Assembly: GCF_007970665.1 (NCBI RefSeq)
Contig: NZ_CP042430.1
Coordinates: 868,001-932,000 of the forward strand
Length of the DNA: 64,000 bases
Direction of reading: 5' to 3'
Origin: Baekduia soli
Lineage (GTDB): Bacteria; Actinomycetota; Thermoleophilia; Solirubrobacterales; Solirubrobacteraceae
Shown: positions 8,930 to 17,701 of the stretch, in pieces
Layout: each line of letters opens with the position of its first letter
Position numbering within the stretch: the first letter of the stretch is position 1
Notes under the pieces: model-generated
What the model was told of the DNA's origin: nothing
The model's database searches: none
Seen by the model: the letters and a program-made list of their open reading frames with translations, nothing else
Position numbers and translations under genes: made by a program

Positions 8930-9319
8930 ATGGCCACCAACCCCATCTCGACCAGCTACGTGCCGCCTTCGGCGCAGCCCAAGAGCGCGGCGAGCTCCAC
9001 CCTGGACAAGAACGGGTTCCTGAAGATGCTCACCGAGCAGATCAAGAACCAGGACCCGTCCTCCAACCAGGACCCCAACCAGTACTTCCAGACGATCTCG
9101 TCGATGACGATGGTCGAGCAGATGACCAACGTGGCGACCATGCAGCGCCAGGCCTCCGCGACCGCGCTCCTGGGCCGCACCGTCTCCTACACCGACCTCA
9201 ACGGCGCTCCCGTGACCGGCGTGGTGGACAACGTGACGCTGGCCGGCTCCGACGGGCCGACGCTGTCGATCAACGGCGTGGCGGGCATCACCATGGACAA
9301 GATCGGCTCGGTGAGGTGA
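8930..9319 (+). CDS. flgD: flagellar hook assembly scaffold FlgD (short form)
   Basis: 129 residues, much shorter than the roughly 230 of enteric FlgD. It holds the conserved N-terminal core (FLKMLTEQIKNQDPSS, then SMTMVEQMTNVATM) and a short beta-rich end but no full FlgD-Ig/TUDOR domain, as is usual for Gram-positive FlgD. FlgD caps the growing hook. FLKML at residues 30-34 aligns with the gate-recognition motif of Salmonella FlgD. It overlaps the next gene by four bases. Confidence 0.93.
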   Translation: MATNPISTSYVPPSAQPKSAASSTLDKNGFLKMLTEQIKNQDPSSNQDPNQYFQTISSMTMVEQMTNVATMQRQASATALLGRTVSYTDLNGAPVTGVVDNVTLAGSDGPTLSINGVAGITMDKIGSVR

Positions 9320-9717
9320 GCCAGTCCTTCAACCCCGCGCTGGTCCCTCCCGGAGTCTCGGCTCCGGCCGATGTCCGTGCCCGCACGCAGCCGGTTCGGC
9401 CTTCCGTCCAGACGCCTCAAGGACCGGCGTTCGCGGACGTTCTACGGGATACGGCGGGCACGCAGCCCGTCCAGTTCTCAAAGCATGCCGTCCAGCGCCT
9501 GGAGCGCCGCAACCTCGCCGTCGACCCGACGTCGATGCAGCGCCTCCAGGACGGGGTCGATCGTGCCGCGGGCAAGGGTGCCCGTGACGCGGTGGTCCTC
9601 GTGGACGACACGGCCTTCGTGGTCTCGGTCCGCAACCGCACGGTCATCACCGCCGTCGGCAGGGACCAGATGAAGGACCACGTCTTCACCAACATCGACG
9701 GCGCCGTCATCGCCTGA
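9316..9717 (+). CDS. TIGR02530-type flagellar operon protein
   Basis: 133 residues from a GTG overlapping the flgD stop. The core, around residues 52-130 (FSKHAVQRLERRNLAVD to FTNIDGAVIA), matches the small conserved protein found between flgD and flgE in Gram-positive flagellar operons. Its exact role is not established; a hook-assembly role is inferred from position. FADVL at residues 39-43 again fits FxxxPhi, which suggests it may be exported. Confidence 0.85.
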   Translation: MSQSFNPALVPPGVSAPADVRARTQPVRPSVQTPQGPAFADVLRDTAGTQPVQFSKHAVQRLERRNLAVDPTSMQRLQDGVDRAAGKGARDAVVLVDDTAFVVSVRNRTVITAVGRDQMKDHVFTNIDGAVIA

Positions 9718-9805
9718 GCGCCATGACGGCGGCCCACCACCAGATTCACCATCACCGGCTGGACCCCACTGGGGAAGCCGGAGGACCCACAAGGAGTCTC
9801 TCCAC

Positions 9806-10681
9806 ATGATCCGCGGCATGTACTCGGCCATCTCCGGCCTGCGCACGCACCAGACGATGCTGGACGTCACGGCCAACAACCTGGCCAACGTCAACACCGT
9901 CGGCTACAAGGCGTCGCGCACGACGTTCAAGGACCAGCTGCAGCAGACGCTGGCCGGCGGCTCGGCGTCCAACGGCGCCAACACGGGCGGCACGAACGCC
10001 GCCCAGGTCGGCCTCGGCGTCCAGCTCGGCTCCGTCGACCCCGTCATGGGCGAGGGCTCGCTGCAGTCCACGGGCAACTCGCTCGACGTCGCCATCCAGG
10101 GCGACGGGTGGTTCCAGGTCGGCCTCGGCGACCCGGCCCCGGCCGGCGGCGGCACCCCCGCCGCGCCGACGGACATGAACTACACCCGCGCGGGCAACTT
10201 CATCCGCAACGACCAGGGCTACCTGACGACGTCGGAGGGCTACTACGTCCTCGCCGACCCGACCACCACGCCGACCAACCCGATCACGAGCAACCCGGCC
10301 GGCCCGTACATCGTGATCCCCGACGGCGCCACCAACGTCTCCGTCGGCTCCGACGGCTCGGTGAGCTACCTGCCGGGCGGCGGCGGCACGCGCGTCTCGG
10401 CGGGCAAGATCCAGCTCGCCAAGTTCCCCAACGACTCGGGCCTGCTGCGCCAGTCGGGCAACCGCTGGTCCGCCGACCCGGCCGCCGGCACGCCCGACGT
10501 GGGCACGCCCAACGGCACGACGTTCGGCGCCACGATCGGCGGCACGCTGGAGATGTCCAACGTCGACCTGGCGTCGGAGTTCACCAACATGATCGTCGCC
10601 CAGCGCGGCTTCCAGGCCAACTCGCGGGTCATCTCGACGGCCGACGAGATGCTCCAGGACCTGGTCAACCTCAAGCGCTAG
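9806..10681 (+). CDS. flgE: flagellar hook protein FlgE (short, FlgE/FlgG family)
   Basis: 291 residues, short for a hook protein and closer in size to distal-rod FlgG. The N-terminal rod/hook signature is at residues 1-35 (MYSAISGLRTHQTMLDV, then NNLANVNTVGYKAS). The D1 motif GNSLDVAIQGDGWFQV sits near residue 95, and the C-terminal helix is GFQANSRVISTADEMLQDLV. Position after fliK, flgD and the TIGR02530 gene argues for FlgE. A clear AAGGAG precedes the ATG. Confidence 0.88.
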   Translation: MIRGMYSAISGLRTHQTMLDVTANNLANVNTVGYKASRTTFKDQLQQTLAGGSASNGANTGGTNAAQVGLGVQLGSVDPVMGEGSLQSTGNSLDVAIQGDGWFQVGLGDPAPAGGGTPAAPTDMNYTRAGNFIRNDQGYLTTSEGYYVLADPTTTPTNPITSNPAGPYIVIPDGATNVSVGSDGSVSYLPGGGGTRVSAGKIQLAKFPNDSGLLRQSGNRWSADPAAGTPDVGTPNGTTFGATIGGTLEMSNVDLASEFTNMIVAQRGFQANSRVISTADEMLQDLVNLKR

Positions 10682-10700
10682 TCCCGGCAGGCGCCGTGGC

Positions 10701-10741
10701 CGGGCGGCGCGGCCGCCCGCGCGAAGGTGGAGGGCCTTCGC
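10701..10741 (+). terminator. tandem hairpins after flgE
   Basis: Two adjacent stem-loops: CGGGCGGC/GCCGCCCG (10701-10719, 3-base loop) and GCGAAGG/CCTTCGC (10721-10741). There is no T run. They may attenuate read-through from flgE into flbD or protect the mRNA end. Confidence 0.4.
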
Positions 10742-10805
10742 TCGGGCGGGCGCGACGCCGGCCACGGTGCCGTCCATCGTGTCCCTGACAGCAGGAGCCC
10801 ATCCC

Positions 10806-11015
10806 ATGATCGAGCTGCACAAGCTCTCGCACGAGCGGGAGCCGTTCCGCCTGAACCCCGACCTGGTCGAGCGCGTCGACGCGTCCCCCGACTGCCACGT
10901 CACGCTGACGACCGGCACCCGGATCGCGGTCTGCGAGTCGGTCGACGAGGTCATCGCGCGCATCAAGGCGTGGCGCGTCGAGGTCCTCTCCGAGGCCCTG
11001 CGCAAGAGCCGCTGA
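10806..11015 (+). CDS. flbD: flagellar FlbD family protein
   Basis: 69 residues, the usual size of the FlbD family (the small flagellar-operon protein, not the Caulobacter regulator). It begins MIELHKLSHEREPFRLNPDL and contains the expected short beta core (VTLTTGTRIAVCESVDEVI). A good AGGAG lies 10 bases upstream of the ATG at 10806. In Gram-positive operons it sits between flgE and motA. Function is unknown, perhaps a cytoplasmic assembly factor. Confidence 0.88.
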   Translation: MIELHKLSHEREPFRLNPDLVERVDASPDCHVTLTTGTRIAVCESVDEVIARIKAWRVEVLSEALRKSR

Positions 11016-11033
11016 CGGCGCCCGTCCCGCCAC

Positions 11034-11062
11034 CTCAAGAGCGGCGGGCGTCCGGTCGATCA
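11034..11062 (+). promoter_or_regulatory. sigma-28-like promoter of the cheW operon
   Basis: CTCAAG (11034-11039), a 15-base spacer and GTCGATCA (11055-11062), in the gap between flbD and cheW. It probably starts the chemotaxis/switch transcript running to cheY. Confidence 0.6.
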
Positions 11063-11108
11063 CCGGGGCAGGCCCCCCTGCCCCACCCTTCCCCCACACG
11101 GAGTGCCC

Positions 11109-11594
11109 ATGTCCGAAGATCCGCTCTTGCGCCAGCTCGTGGTGTTCTCGCTCGGCGACGAGGAGTACGCCCTGCCGATCACCCAGGTGCACGAGATCAT
11201 CCGCTTCACCGAGCCCCGCTCGGTGGCCTCGTCGGATCCGAGCGTGCGGGGCGTCATCTCCCTGCGCGGCAGGATCCTGCCCGTGTACGACCTCGCCACG
11301 CGGCTGGGCCTCGACCATCCCGGCGAGGTGACCGACGCCAAGATCGTCATCGTCGAGACCGCCGACGACATGGCCGGCGTGGTCGTCGACGACGTCGAGG
11401 AGGTCATCACCGTGGACCTGGAGGCCCTCGAGGACGCCCCGACCGCGGGCGGCCGCGCCATCGACGGCATCGCCAAGATCGGCGACCGCCTCGTCGTGCT
11501 GCTCGACCCCGAGGGGATCGTCGGTGCCGGCCCGGTGTCCGCGGACGCCGCCGCTGCGCGGTCCGCGGCCGACGACGTGCGCGCCGCCGCATAG
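11109..11594 (+). CDS. cheW: chemotaxis coupling protein CheW
   Basis: 161 residues from the ATG at 11109, with GGAG just upstream; a GTG at 11103 in the same frame is less likely. CheW links chemoreceptors to CheA. The whole protein is one CheW domain (LVVFSLGDEEYALPITQVHE, then RGVISLRGRILPVYDLATRLG), followed by an Ala-rich tail. No receptor gene is in the window. Confidence 0.95.
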   Translation: MSEDPLLRQLVVFSLGDEEYALPITQVHEIIRFTEPRSVASSDPSVRGVISLRGRILPVYDLATRLGLDHPGEVTDAKIVIVETADDMAGVVVDDVEEVITVDLEALEDAPTAGGRAIDGIAKIGDRLVVLLDPEGIVGAGPVSADAAAARSAADDVRAAA

Positions 11595-11616
11595 AGCACG
11601 AGCGGCCCCCTCCGCC

Positions 11617-12678
11617 GTGCTCCCCTCCCCCCGTACCGCGAAGCCGTCGCGCATCCTGGTCGCTGACGACTCGACCTTCATGCGCCGCCTGCTCTCGCAG
11701 GCGCTGCGCGATGCGGGCTTCGACGTCGTCGGCCAGGCCGGCGACGGCGACGAGGCCCTCGCGCTGCACCGCGAGCTGCGCCCCGACGCCATGACGCTCG
11801 ATCTCGCCATGCCCGGCATGGACGGGATCGGCGTCCTGCGCGCCCTGCGCGGGCAGCGCTCGTCGCTGCCGGTGGTCGTCGTGTCCGCGTTCTCGCCGGC
11901 CCACGGCGCCCGCGCCGTCGACGCCCTCGCCGAGGGCGCGTTCGACCTCGTGGCCAAGCCGGCCATGGGCGAGCCGCTCGAGGTCTTCGTGGCCGCGCTG
12001 CACGAGAAGGTCGCGGCCGCCGTCTCCTCCGCGGCGGGGGCGACCCTGCGCCGCGTGCCCGCCGCGACCGCCCCGGCGGCCGCACCGCCGCGCCGGGCCG
12101 TGCGCCCGTCGACGTCGAGCCGCATCGTCCTCATCGCCACCTCGACCGGCGGCCCGCGGGCCCTGGCCGAGCTCGTGCCCTCGCTGCCCAGCCCCCTGGG
12201 CGGCGGCGGCATGATCGTCCAGCACATGCCGCCGGGCTTCACCGCCTCGCTGGCCCAGCGCCTGGACCGCGGCGCCCGCCTGAACGTCATCGAGGCCCAG
12301 GGGGGCGAGCGCCTGACGCCCGACACCCTGCTGCTCGCCCCGGGCGGCAGCCACCTGCGCTTGGGCACCGACGGCGCGATGCGCCTCACCGACGAGGCCG
12401 CGATCGGCGGCCTGCGGCCCCGGGCGGACCTCACGATCGCCGACGCCGCCCAGGCCTTCGGCGAGCGCCTCGTGCTCGTCGTGATGACCGGCATGGGCAA
12501 GGACGGCCTGGCCGGCGCCCGCGACGTGCGGGCCCGCGGCGGGCGCATCCTCGCCGAGGCCGAGTCCAGCTGCACCGTCTACGGCATGCCGCGCGCGATC
12601 GTCGAGGCCCGGCTGGCCGACGACGTCCTGCCGCTCGGCGAGCTCGCCCACGCCATCGCCACCGAGGTCGGAGCATGA
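11617..12678 (+). CDS. cheB: chemotaxis protein-glutamate methylesterase/deamidase CheB
   Basis: 353 residues from the GTG at 11617. The N-terminal receiver domain has the phospho-acceptor D62 (TLDLAMPGMDG). A linker follows, then the C-terminal methylesterase with the catalytic Ser in ATSTGGPRAL, the His in VQHMPPGFTASLAQRL and the Asp near MTGMGKDGL. It demethylates and deamidates receptors during adaptation. It overlaps cheR by ATGA. Confidence 0.95.
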   Translation: MLPSPRTAKPSRILVADDSTFMRRLLSQALRDAGFDVVGQAGDGDEALALHRELRPDAMTLDLAMPGMDGIGVLRALRGQRSSLPVVVVSAFSPAHGARAVDALAEGAFDLVAKPAMGEPLEVFVAALHEKVAAAVSSAAGATLRRVPAATAPAAAPPRRAVRPSTSSRIVLIATSTGGPRALAELVPSLPSPLGGGGMIVQHMPPGFTASLAQRLDRGARLNVIEAQGGERLTPDTLLLAPGGSHLRLGTDGAMRLTDEAAIGGLRPRADLTIADAAQAFGERLVLVVMTGMGKDGLAGARDVRARGGRILAEAESSCTVYGMPRAIVEARLADDVLPLGELAHAIATEVGA

Positions 12679-13556
12679 CCCCCCACGCCCCCCGCGGCAG
12701 CGCGATCGACGCCGTCGAGGCCCTCGCCGTCGCCGTCCGCCGGCCGGCGGCCGAGGGTGGGCGGGCCCTCGTCTCCGACTACGAGCCCTTCTGCGAGGCG
12801 GTCCGCCGCCTGTGCGGCATCGACCTGCTGCAGTACAAGCGCGGCCAGATGGAGCGCCGGATCCGGTCCTTCGTCGCCACGCGCGGGGCGGCCGACCTCA
12901 CGTCCTACACCGTGCAGCTCAAGGCCGACAAGTCCGAGCTCGAGCGGCTCCTGGACCGTGTCACCATCAACGTGTCCCAGCTCTGGCGCAACCCGGAGCA
13001 GTGGGCGGTCCTGGAGGAGCGCATCCTCCCCGACCTCGCGGCGAGCGCCCCCGGCGGCACGCCGCGGCTGAAGGCCTGGAGCGCGGGCTGCTCCTACGGC
13101 GCCGAGGCCTACACCCTGGCCGCCGTCGCCCGCCGGGCCCTGGGCCGCGCCCAGATCTCCATCCTGGGCACCGACATCGACGCCCGCATGGTCGCCCGCG
13201 CCCGCGCCGGCGTCTTCACGGCCGACGACGCCCGCGCCGCGCCGACGGCGACGCTGGCGGCGCACTTCTCGATGGTCGGCGGCGCCTGGCACGCCGGCGA
13301 CGACCTCAAGCGCCTCGTGCGCTTCGAGGAGGGCGACCTGCTGCGGGTGCGCCCCGCGGCCGGCTCGTTCGACCTCGTGCTCTGCCGCAACACCGTCATC
13401 TACTTCAACGAGGACGTGCGCGACGACCTGCACGGCCGCCTGGCCCACAGCCTGCGGGCCGGCGGTCGCCTCGTCGTGGGTGCCACCGAGCGCGTCTCGC
13501 AGCCCGCCCGCCACGGCCTCGAGCCCGAGTCCCCCTTCGTCTATCGGAAGTCGTGA
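12675..13556 (+). CDS. cheR: chemotaxis protein methyltransferase CheR
   Basis: 293 residues. The N-terminal helical CheR domain is followed by a SAM-binding domain with KAWSAGCSYGAEAYTLAAV, GTDIDARMVARAR and LVLCRNTVIYFNEDV. It methylates receptor glutamates, opposing CheB. It begins inside the cheB stop (ATGA) and its stop overlaps the cheA ATG (TGATG). Confidence 0.95.
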   Translation: MTPHAPRGSAIDAVEALAVAVRRPAAEGGRALVSDYEPFCEAVRRLCGIDLLQYKRGQMERRIRSFVATRGAADLTSYTVQLKADKSELERLLDRVTINVSQLWRNPEQWAVLEERILPDLAASAPGGTPRLKAWSAGCSYGAEAYTLAAVARRALGRAQISILGTDIDARMVARARAGVFTADDARAAPTATLAAHFSMVGGAWHAGDDLKRLVRFEEGDLLRVRPAAGSFDLVLCRNTVIYFNEDVRDDLHGRLAHSLRAGGRLVVGATERVSQPARHGLEPESPFVYRKS

Positions 13557-15562
13557 TGGACACCTCCGAGTACCTCCCGATGTTCCTGGCCGAGTGCCGG
13601 GAGAACCTCCAGGAGCTCAACCTCGCCGTCGTGCGCCTCGAGGAGGCGCCCGAGGACCGCGAGACGATCGACTCGATCTTCCGCATCGCGCACTCGCTCA
13701 AGGGCATGGCCGCCACGATGGGCTTCGAGAGCATGGCGAAGCTCACCCACAAGATGGAGGACGTCTTCGAGCTGCTGCGCCAGCGCGGGACGGGCCTGAC
13801 CGGCGCCGTCGTCGACGTCGTGCTGGCCTGCCTGGACGCGCTGGAGGCCGCCGTGGACTCCATCGACGCCGACGGCGCCGAGCACCTCGACCCCGCCGAG
13901 CTCGTCGGGCGCCTCGGCACCCTGGTCCGCGACCAGGACGATCCCGACGCGGCCGAGCCCGAGCCCGAGGCGCCGTCCGCTCCCCGGCTCGCCGAGGTCG
14001 GCGACGGGCGCGTCGTGCTCGAGCTGGCCGTCGTGCTGGCCGAGGACGTGCAGATGCCGGCCGTGCGGGCCTTCCAGGTGCTGGCCGGCGCGGCCGAGCA
14101 CGGCGACGTGCTGCGCTCGTCCCCGACGGGGTCCGGCGTCGACACGTTCGACGGCCGCCTCGTCGAGATCCTGCTGGCCACCGAGCACGGGCTCGACGCC
14201 GTGGCCGCCGCGATCCGCGCCGTGCCCGACGTCGCCGAGGCCCGCGTGGCCGAGGCCGCCGCCGGCCCCGACGCCGAGCCCGGCGTGCTGACCGTCGTCG
14301 GCGACGCCCCCGTGGCCGGCGCCGCCGCGACCGCCGGCCCCGCGGGCGGCCGCCGCTCCGGCGGGCGCCAGACCGTCCGCGTCGACGCCGACCGCCTCGA
14401 CCAGCTCATGCACCTCATGGGCGAGGTCGTCGTGCAGCGCACCCACATCGAGGCGCTCTCGGCCCAGGCCGAGGTGCCGGGGCTCAGTCAGGCCATGCAG
14501 GAGCTCACCCGCAGCTCGCAGGCGCTGCAGGCCATGGTCATGCAGATCCGCATGATCCCGATCGACGCCGTCCTCGTGCGCTTCCCGCGCCTGGTCCGCG
14601 ACGTCGCCAGCCGCCTGGGCAAGCAGGTCGACCTCCAGCTCGTCGGCAAGGACACCGACCTGGACCGCACCGTCGTCGACGCCATCGGCGACCCGCTCGT
14701 CCACCTCATCCGCAACTCCCTCGACCACGGCCTGGAGTCGCCGGCCGAGCGGGTCGCCGCCGGCAAGCCGCCGACGGGCGTCCTGACGATCGCCGCCCGC
14801 CACGCCGGCGGCAGCATCGCGATCACGGTCTCCGACGACGGGCGCGGCATCGATCCCGCGCGCGTCGCGGCCGTCGCCGAGCGCCGCGGCCTCATCACGG
14901 CCGAGCAGGGGCGCCGGCTCGACGTGCGCGGCGCCATCGACCTGCTCTTCGCGCCCGGCTTCTCGACCTCCGACGAGGTCGGCGACCTGTCGGGCCGCGG
15001 CGTCGGCATGGACGCCGTGCGCGAGAAGATCCGCGAGCTGGGCGGCGAGGTCACCGTGACCTCGGTGCCCGGCCAGGGCACGTTCAACGAGATCCGCCTG
15101 CCGCTCACGCTGGCGATCGTCTCCGCCCTGCTCGTCGAGGCCGGCGGCCGCCCGTTCGGCATCCCGCTGCAGCGCGTCGAGCGCACGATGCGCCTCGACG
15201 ACAACCCGGTGCGCTCCGTCGCCGGCCAGAGGATGCTCGTCCTCAAGGACGAGGCGCTGCCGCTGCGGCGGGCCAGCGAGATCTTCGGCCGGGCCGCCGG
15301 CGGCGGGGACGAGCCCGACACCCACGTCGTGATCGTCCGCGGGCCCGAGCGCAGCGTCGCGCTGTCGGTCTCGCGCCTGGTCGGCCAGCGCGAGCTCGTC
15401 GCCCGGCCGCTGCCGCCCAACCTCGCGCACGAGGCCGCGGTCTCGTGCGCGGCCGTGCTGTCGGACCGCTCGATCGTCCTGCTGGCCGACTGCGACGCCC
15501 TCATCCGCACCGCCCACTCCACCAAGGCCCGCGTCGATCGCGTCGCGCTGGCCGCCGTCTGA
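13556..15562 (+). CDS. cheA: chemotaxis histidine kinase CheA
   Basis: 668 residues from the ATG at 13556. In order: the P1 phosphotransfer domain with H46 (FRIAHSLKGMAATMG), a P2-like CheY/CheB-docking domain at about 150-235, an Ala/Gly linker, the P3 dimerisation helix (QTVRVDADRLDQLMHLMGEV), the P4 ATPase with the N box (HLIRNSLDHG), G1 (DDGRGID) and G2 (GRGVGMDAV), and the P5 CheW-like regulatory domain. It phosphorylates CheY and CheB. All key residues are present. Confidence 0.96.
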   Translation: MDTSEYLPMFLAECRENLQELNLAVVRLEEAPEDRETIDSIFRIAHSLKGMAATMGFESMAKLTHKMEDVFELLRQRGTGLTGAVVDVVLACLDALEAAVDSIDADGAEHLDPAELVGRLGTLVRDQDDPDAAEPEPEAPSAPRLAEVGDGRVVLELAVVLAEDVQMPAVRAFQVLAGAAEHGDVLRSSPTGSGVDTFDGRLVEILLATEHGLDAVAAAIRAVPDVAEARVAEAAAGPDAEPGVLTVVGDAPVAGAAATAGPAGGRRSGGRQTVRVDADRLDQLMHLMGEVVVQRTHIEALSAQAEVPGLSQAMQELTRSSQALQAMVMQIRMIPIDAVLVRFPRLVRDVASRLGKQVDLQLVGKDTDLDRTVVDAIGDPLVHLIRNSLDHGLESPAERVAAGKPPTGVLTIAARHAGGSIAITVSDDGRGIDPARVAAVAERRGLITAEQGRRLDVRGAIDLLFAPGFSTSDEVGDLSGRGVGMDAVREKIRELGGEVTVTSVPGQGTFNEIRLPLTLAIVSALLVEAGGRPFGIPLQRVERTMRLDDNPVRSVAGQRMLVLKDEALPLRRASEIFGRAAGGGDEPDTHVVIVRGPERSVALSVSRLVGQRELVARPLPPNLAHEAAVSCAAVLSDRSIVLLADCDALIRTAHSTKARVDRVALAAV

Positions 15563-15576
15563 CCGCCGAGGAACCC

Positions 15577-16158
15577 ATGAACACCTACACCGACCTGCAG
15601 CTCGACGCGCTGCGCGAGCTCGCCAACATCGGGTCCGGCAACGCCGGCACCGCCCTGAGCCAGATGCTCGGGCGCTCCGTCGACATCTCCGTGCCGACGG
15701 CCGCCGTGCTCCCGCTGCCCGAGGCGGTCGCGATCGCCGGCGAGCCCGACGACCTGCGCTACGGCGTGGTCGTCCGGGTCCTCGGCGGCTTCGACGCGAT
15801 CGTCCTGCTGCTCTTCCCCGAGGCCGACGCGCAGACCCTGTGCGGGATCTACGGCCTGGAGCTCGACACCCCCGACGGGTTCTCGCTGCTCGGCGAGGTC
15901 GGCAACATCCTGGGCACGAGCTACATCAACGTGCTGGCACGGATGACGTCCATGGCCCTCGAGCCCACCCCGCCCCAGCCGGTGCGGGACATGCTCGGCG
16001 CGATCCTGCAGACCGTCCTGGTCAGCCGCGGCGACATCGAGGGCGCGCTCGTCCTGGACTCGGCGCTCATGGTCGAGGGCGAGGAGTGCTCGCTCTCGTT
16101 CCTGATGCTCCCCGCCCACGGCGGGATCCGCCAGCTGCTGGAGCGTCTGGGACTCTAG
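15577..16158 (+). CDS. cheC: CheY-P phosphatase CheC
   Basis: 193 residues. CheC removes phosphate from CheY and is stimulated by CheD. Two pseudo-symmetric active-site helices are visible: LRELANIGSGNAGTALSQML near residue 8 and LLGEVGNILGTSYINVLARM near residue 107. Each has the Glu/Asn pair of the family. The ATG at 15577 has a GAGG about 7 bases upstream. Its partner cheD follows immediately. Confidence 0.93.
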   Translation: MNTYTDLQLDALRELANIGSGNAGTALSQMLGRSVDISVPTAAVLPLPEAVAIAGEPDDLRYGVVVRVLGGFDAIVLLLFPEADAQTLCGIYGLELDTPDGFSLLGEVGNILGTSYINVLARMTSMALEPTPPQPVRDMLGAILQTVLVSRGDIEGALVLDSALMVEGEECSLSFLMLPAHGGIRQLLERLGL

Positions 16159-16662
16159 ATGGAGACCGTCGTCCGCATGGGCGAGGCCGCCGCCTCCTGC
16201 ACGCCCGCCGACGTGCTGGCCTGCATCGGGCTGGGCTCCTGCATCGGCCTGGTGCTCGTCGACGCCCCCGGGGGGGTCGCGGCCCTGGCCCACGTCATGC
16301 TGCCCGAGGCGACGCAGGCCGACCCCGAGCAGCCGCCGCGCTTCGCCGACCTGGCGGTGCCGTTCCTGCTCGACCAGGCCGAGGCCCACGGTGCCCGGCG
16401 CGCCCGCGTCCGCGCCGTGCTCGTCGGCGGCGCGGCGATGTTCACCTTCGGCGGCGGGCAGGACATCGGCGCCCGCAACGAGGCCGCCGTCCGCGCCGGC
16501 CTGAGGGCGGCCGGGATCACCGTCGCGGCCGCGGCGACCGGCGGCAGCCGCGGGCGCACGGTCCGCGTGCACGTCGGCGAGCAGCCCTCGATCACGGTGC
16601 GCGAGGCCGGCGGCACCGACGAGCAGCTCTTCGGGGCCCGGCGCGAGGGGGTGGCGGCATGA
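16159..16662 (+). CDS. cheD: chemoreceptor glutamine deamidase CheD
   Basis: 167 residues starting directly after the cheC stop. The catalytic Cys is in GLGSCIGLVLVD and the His in ALAHVMLPEA, followed by VLVGGAAMFTFGGGQDIGARN. CheD deamidates receptor glutamines and binds CheC. The CheC-CheD pair supports Bacillus-like adaptation. It overlaps fliM by ATGA. Confidence 0.94.
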   Translation: METVVRMGEAAASCTPADVLACIGLGSCIGLVLVDAPGGVAALAHVMLPEATQADPEQPPRFADLAVPFLLDQAEAHGARRARVRAVLVGGAAMFTFGGGQDIGARNEAAVRAGLRAAGITVAAAATGGSRGRTVRVHVGEQPSITVREAGGTDEQLFGARREGVAA

Positions 16663-17648
16663 GCGGCGGCTTCATGGACTCCGGCGAGATCGAGAAGCTC
16701 TTCCAGCGCGCCAGCGAGGGCGAGATGCCCGTCGAGCAGGAGACGCCCGCCGCGGGCCGGCGCTCCCGCTGGCTGCGGACGGTCGACTTCACGCGCCCGA
16801 CGAAGTTCTCCACCGACCAGGAGCGCCGCATCCGCCGCGCGCTGGACACGTTCGCCGAGCGCGCCGCCACGCGGCTGGTCGCCGAGCACCGCACCTCCAT
16901 CGAGCTCGAGGTCATCGACGTCGGGCAGTTCACATGGGCCAACGCGTTCTCCCAGGTCCCCGACGGTTCGGTGTTCGTCACGCTGGGCACGGCCCCGCAC
17001 GACGGCCACCTGCTGCTGACGGCCGAGCTGCCCATCGTGCTCGTCACGCTGGAGGGCATGCTCGGCGGGCGCCCGGAGACCGCGTCGCGCGACCGCGCGC
17101 TGACCGACATCGACCTCATGGTCGTGCGCCGGCTGTTCGCCACGATCGTCGAGGCGCTGTCGTCGGTGTGGTTCGACACGGCCGAGATGACCCTCGACAT
17201 CGCCGACGTCGACACCCAGCGCGAGACCGTGATGGTCGCCGCCGGCGCCGAGCCCACGCTCGCGCTGACGCTCGAGGCCCGCCTCGACGGCCTGGCCTCG
17301 ACGATGTCGCTGCTCGTGCCCTACGCGACGATCGCCCCGGTCGCCTCGGCGTTCTCGCGCCACGAGGAGGAGGCGCCGGCCGCCGACCCGCGCACGAGGG
17401 CCGCCGTCACCCACGGCCTCAGCCTCGTCGACGTCTCCCTGCGGGCCGAGGTCGCCTCGACCACGCTGACGCTCGAGCAGGTCCTCGCGCTGGCGCCCGG
17501 CGACGTCGTCCGCCTCGACGCCGACGCCGACGCCGACGCCGAGGTCACGCTCTTCGCCGACCGCACGCCCCTGCATCGCGCACGCGGCGGCCGCAGCGGC
17601 ACGCGCCGTGCCGTCCAGATCATCGCCCCCGTGGAGCCCGCCCCATGA
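16659..17648 (+). CDS. fliM: flagellar motor switch protein FliM
   Basis: 329 residues from the ATG at 16659. The short N-terminal segment (SGEIEKLFQRA) stands where the CheY-P-binding peptide lies in other FliM proteins. The middle CheC-like domain has LRTVDFTRPTKFSTDQERRI, and a C-terminal SpoA domain ends the protein. The SpoA domain contains a short DADADADAE stretch from four perfect GACGCC units (17517-17540). FliM forms the C-ring wall and sets rotation direction. Confidence 0.94.
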   Translation: MSGGFMDSGEIEKLFQRASEGEMPVEQETPAAGRRSRWLRTVDFTRPTKFSTDQERRIRRALDTFAERAATRLVAEHRTSIELEVIDVGQFTWANAFSQVPDGSVFVTLGTAPHDGHLLLTAELPIVLVTLEGMLGGRPETASRDRALTDIDLMVVRRLFATIVEALSSVWFDTAEMTLDIADVDTQRETVMVAAGAEPTLALTLEARLDGLASTMSLLVPYATIAPVASAFSRHEEEAPAADPRTRAAVTHGLSLVDVSLRAEVASTTLTLEQVLALAPGDVVRLDADADADAEVTLFADRTPLHRARGGRSGTRRAVQIIAPVEPAP

Positions 17649-17701
17649 CGACCCACGGCCCGACCACGGAGATCACCATCGTCATGAGGTCCACCCGATG
17701 A
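17645..17701 (+). CDS. 18-codon bridging ORF between fliM and fliY
   Basis: The ATG at 17645 overlaps the fliM stop (ATGA), and the stop overlaps the fliY ATG at 17698 (ATGA). It would encode MTTHGPTTEITIVMRSTR. I do not recognise the peptide. The double overlap suggests a translational relay that carries ribosomes from fliM to fliY rather than a functional product, but chance cannot be excluded. Confidence 0.3.
   Translation: MTTHGPTTEITIVMRSTR

Noticed and set aside
9416-9443. CTCAAG at 9416 in the TIGR02530 gene as another flagellar promoter
   Set aside because: There is no CCGA-like -10 at 14-15 bases, and the site is within coding sequence.
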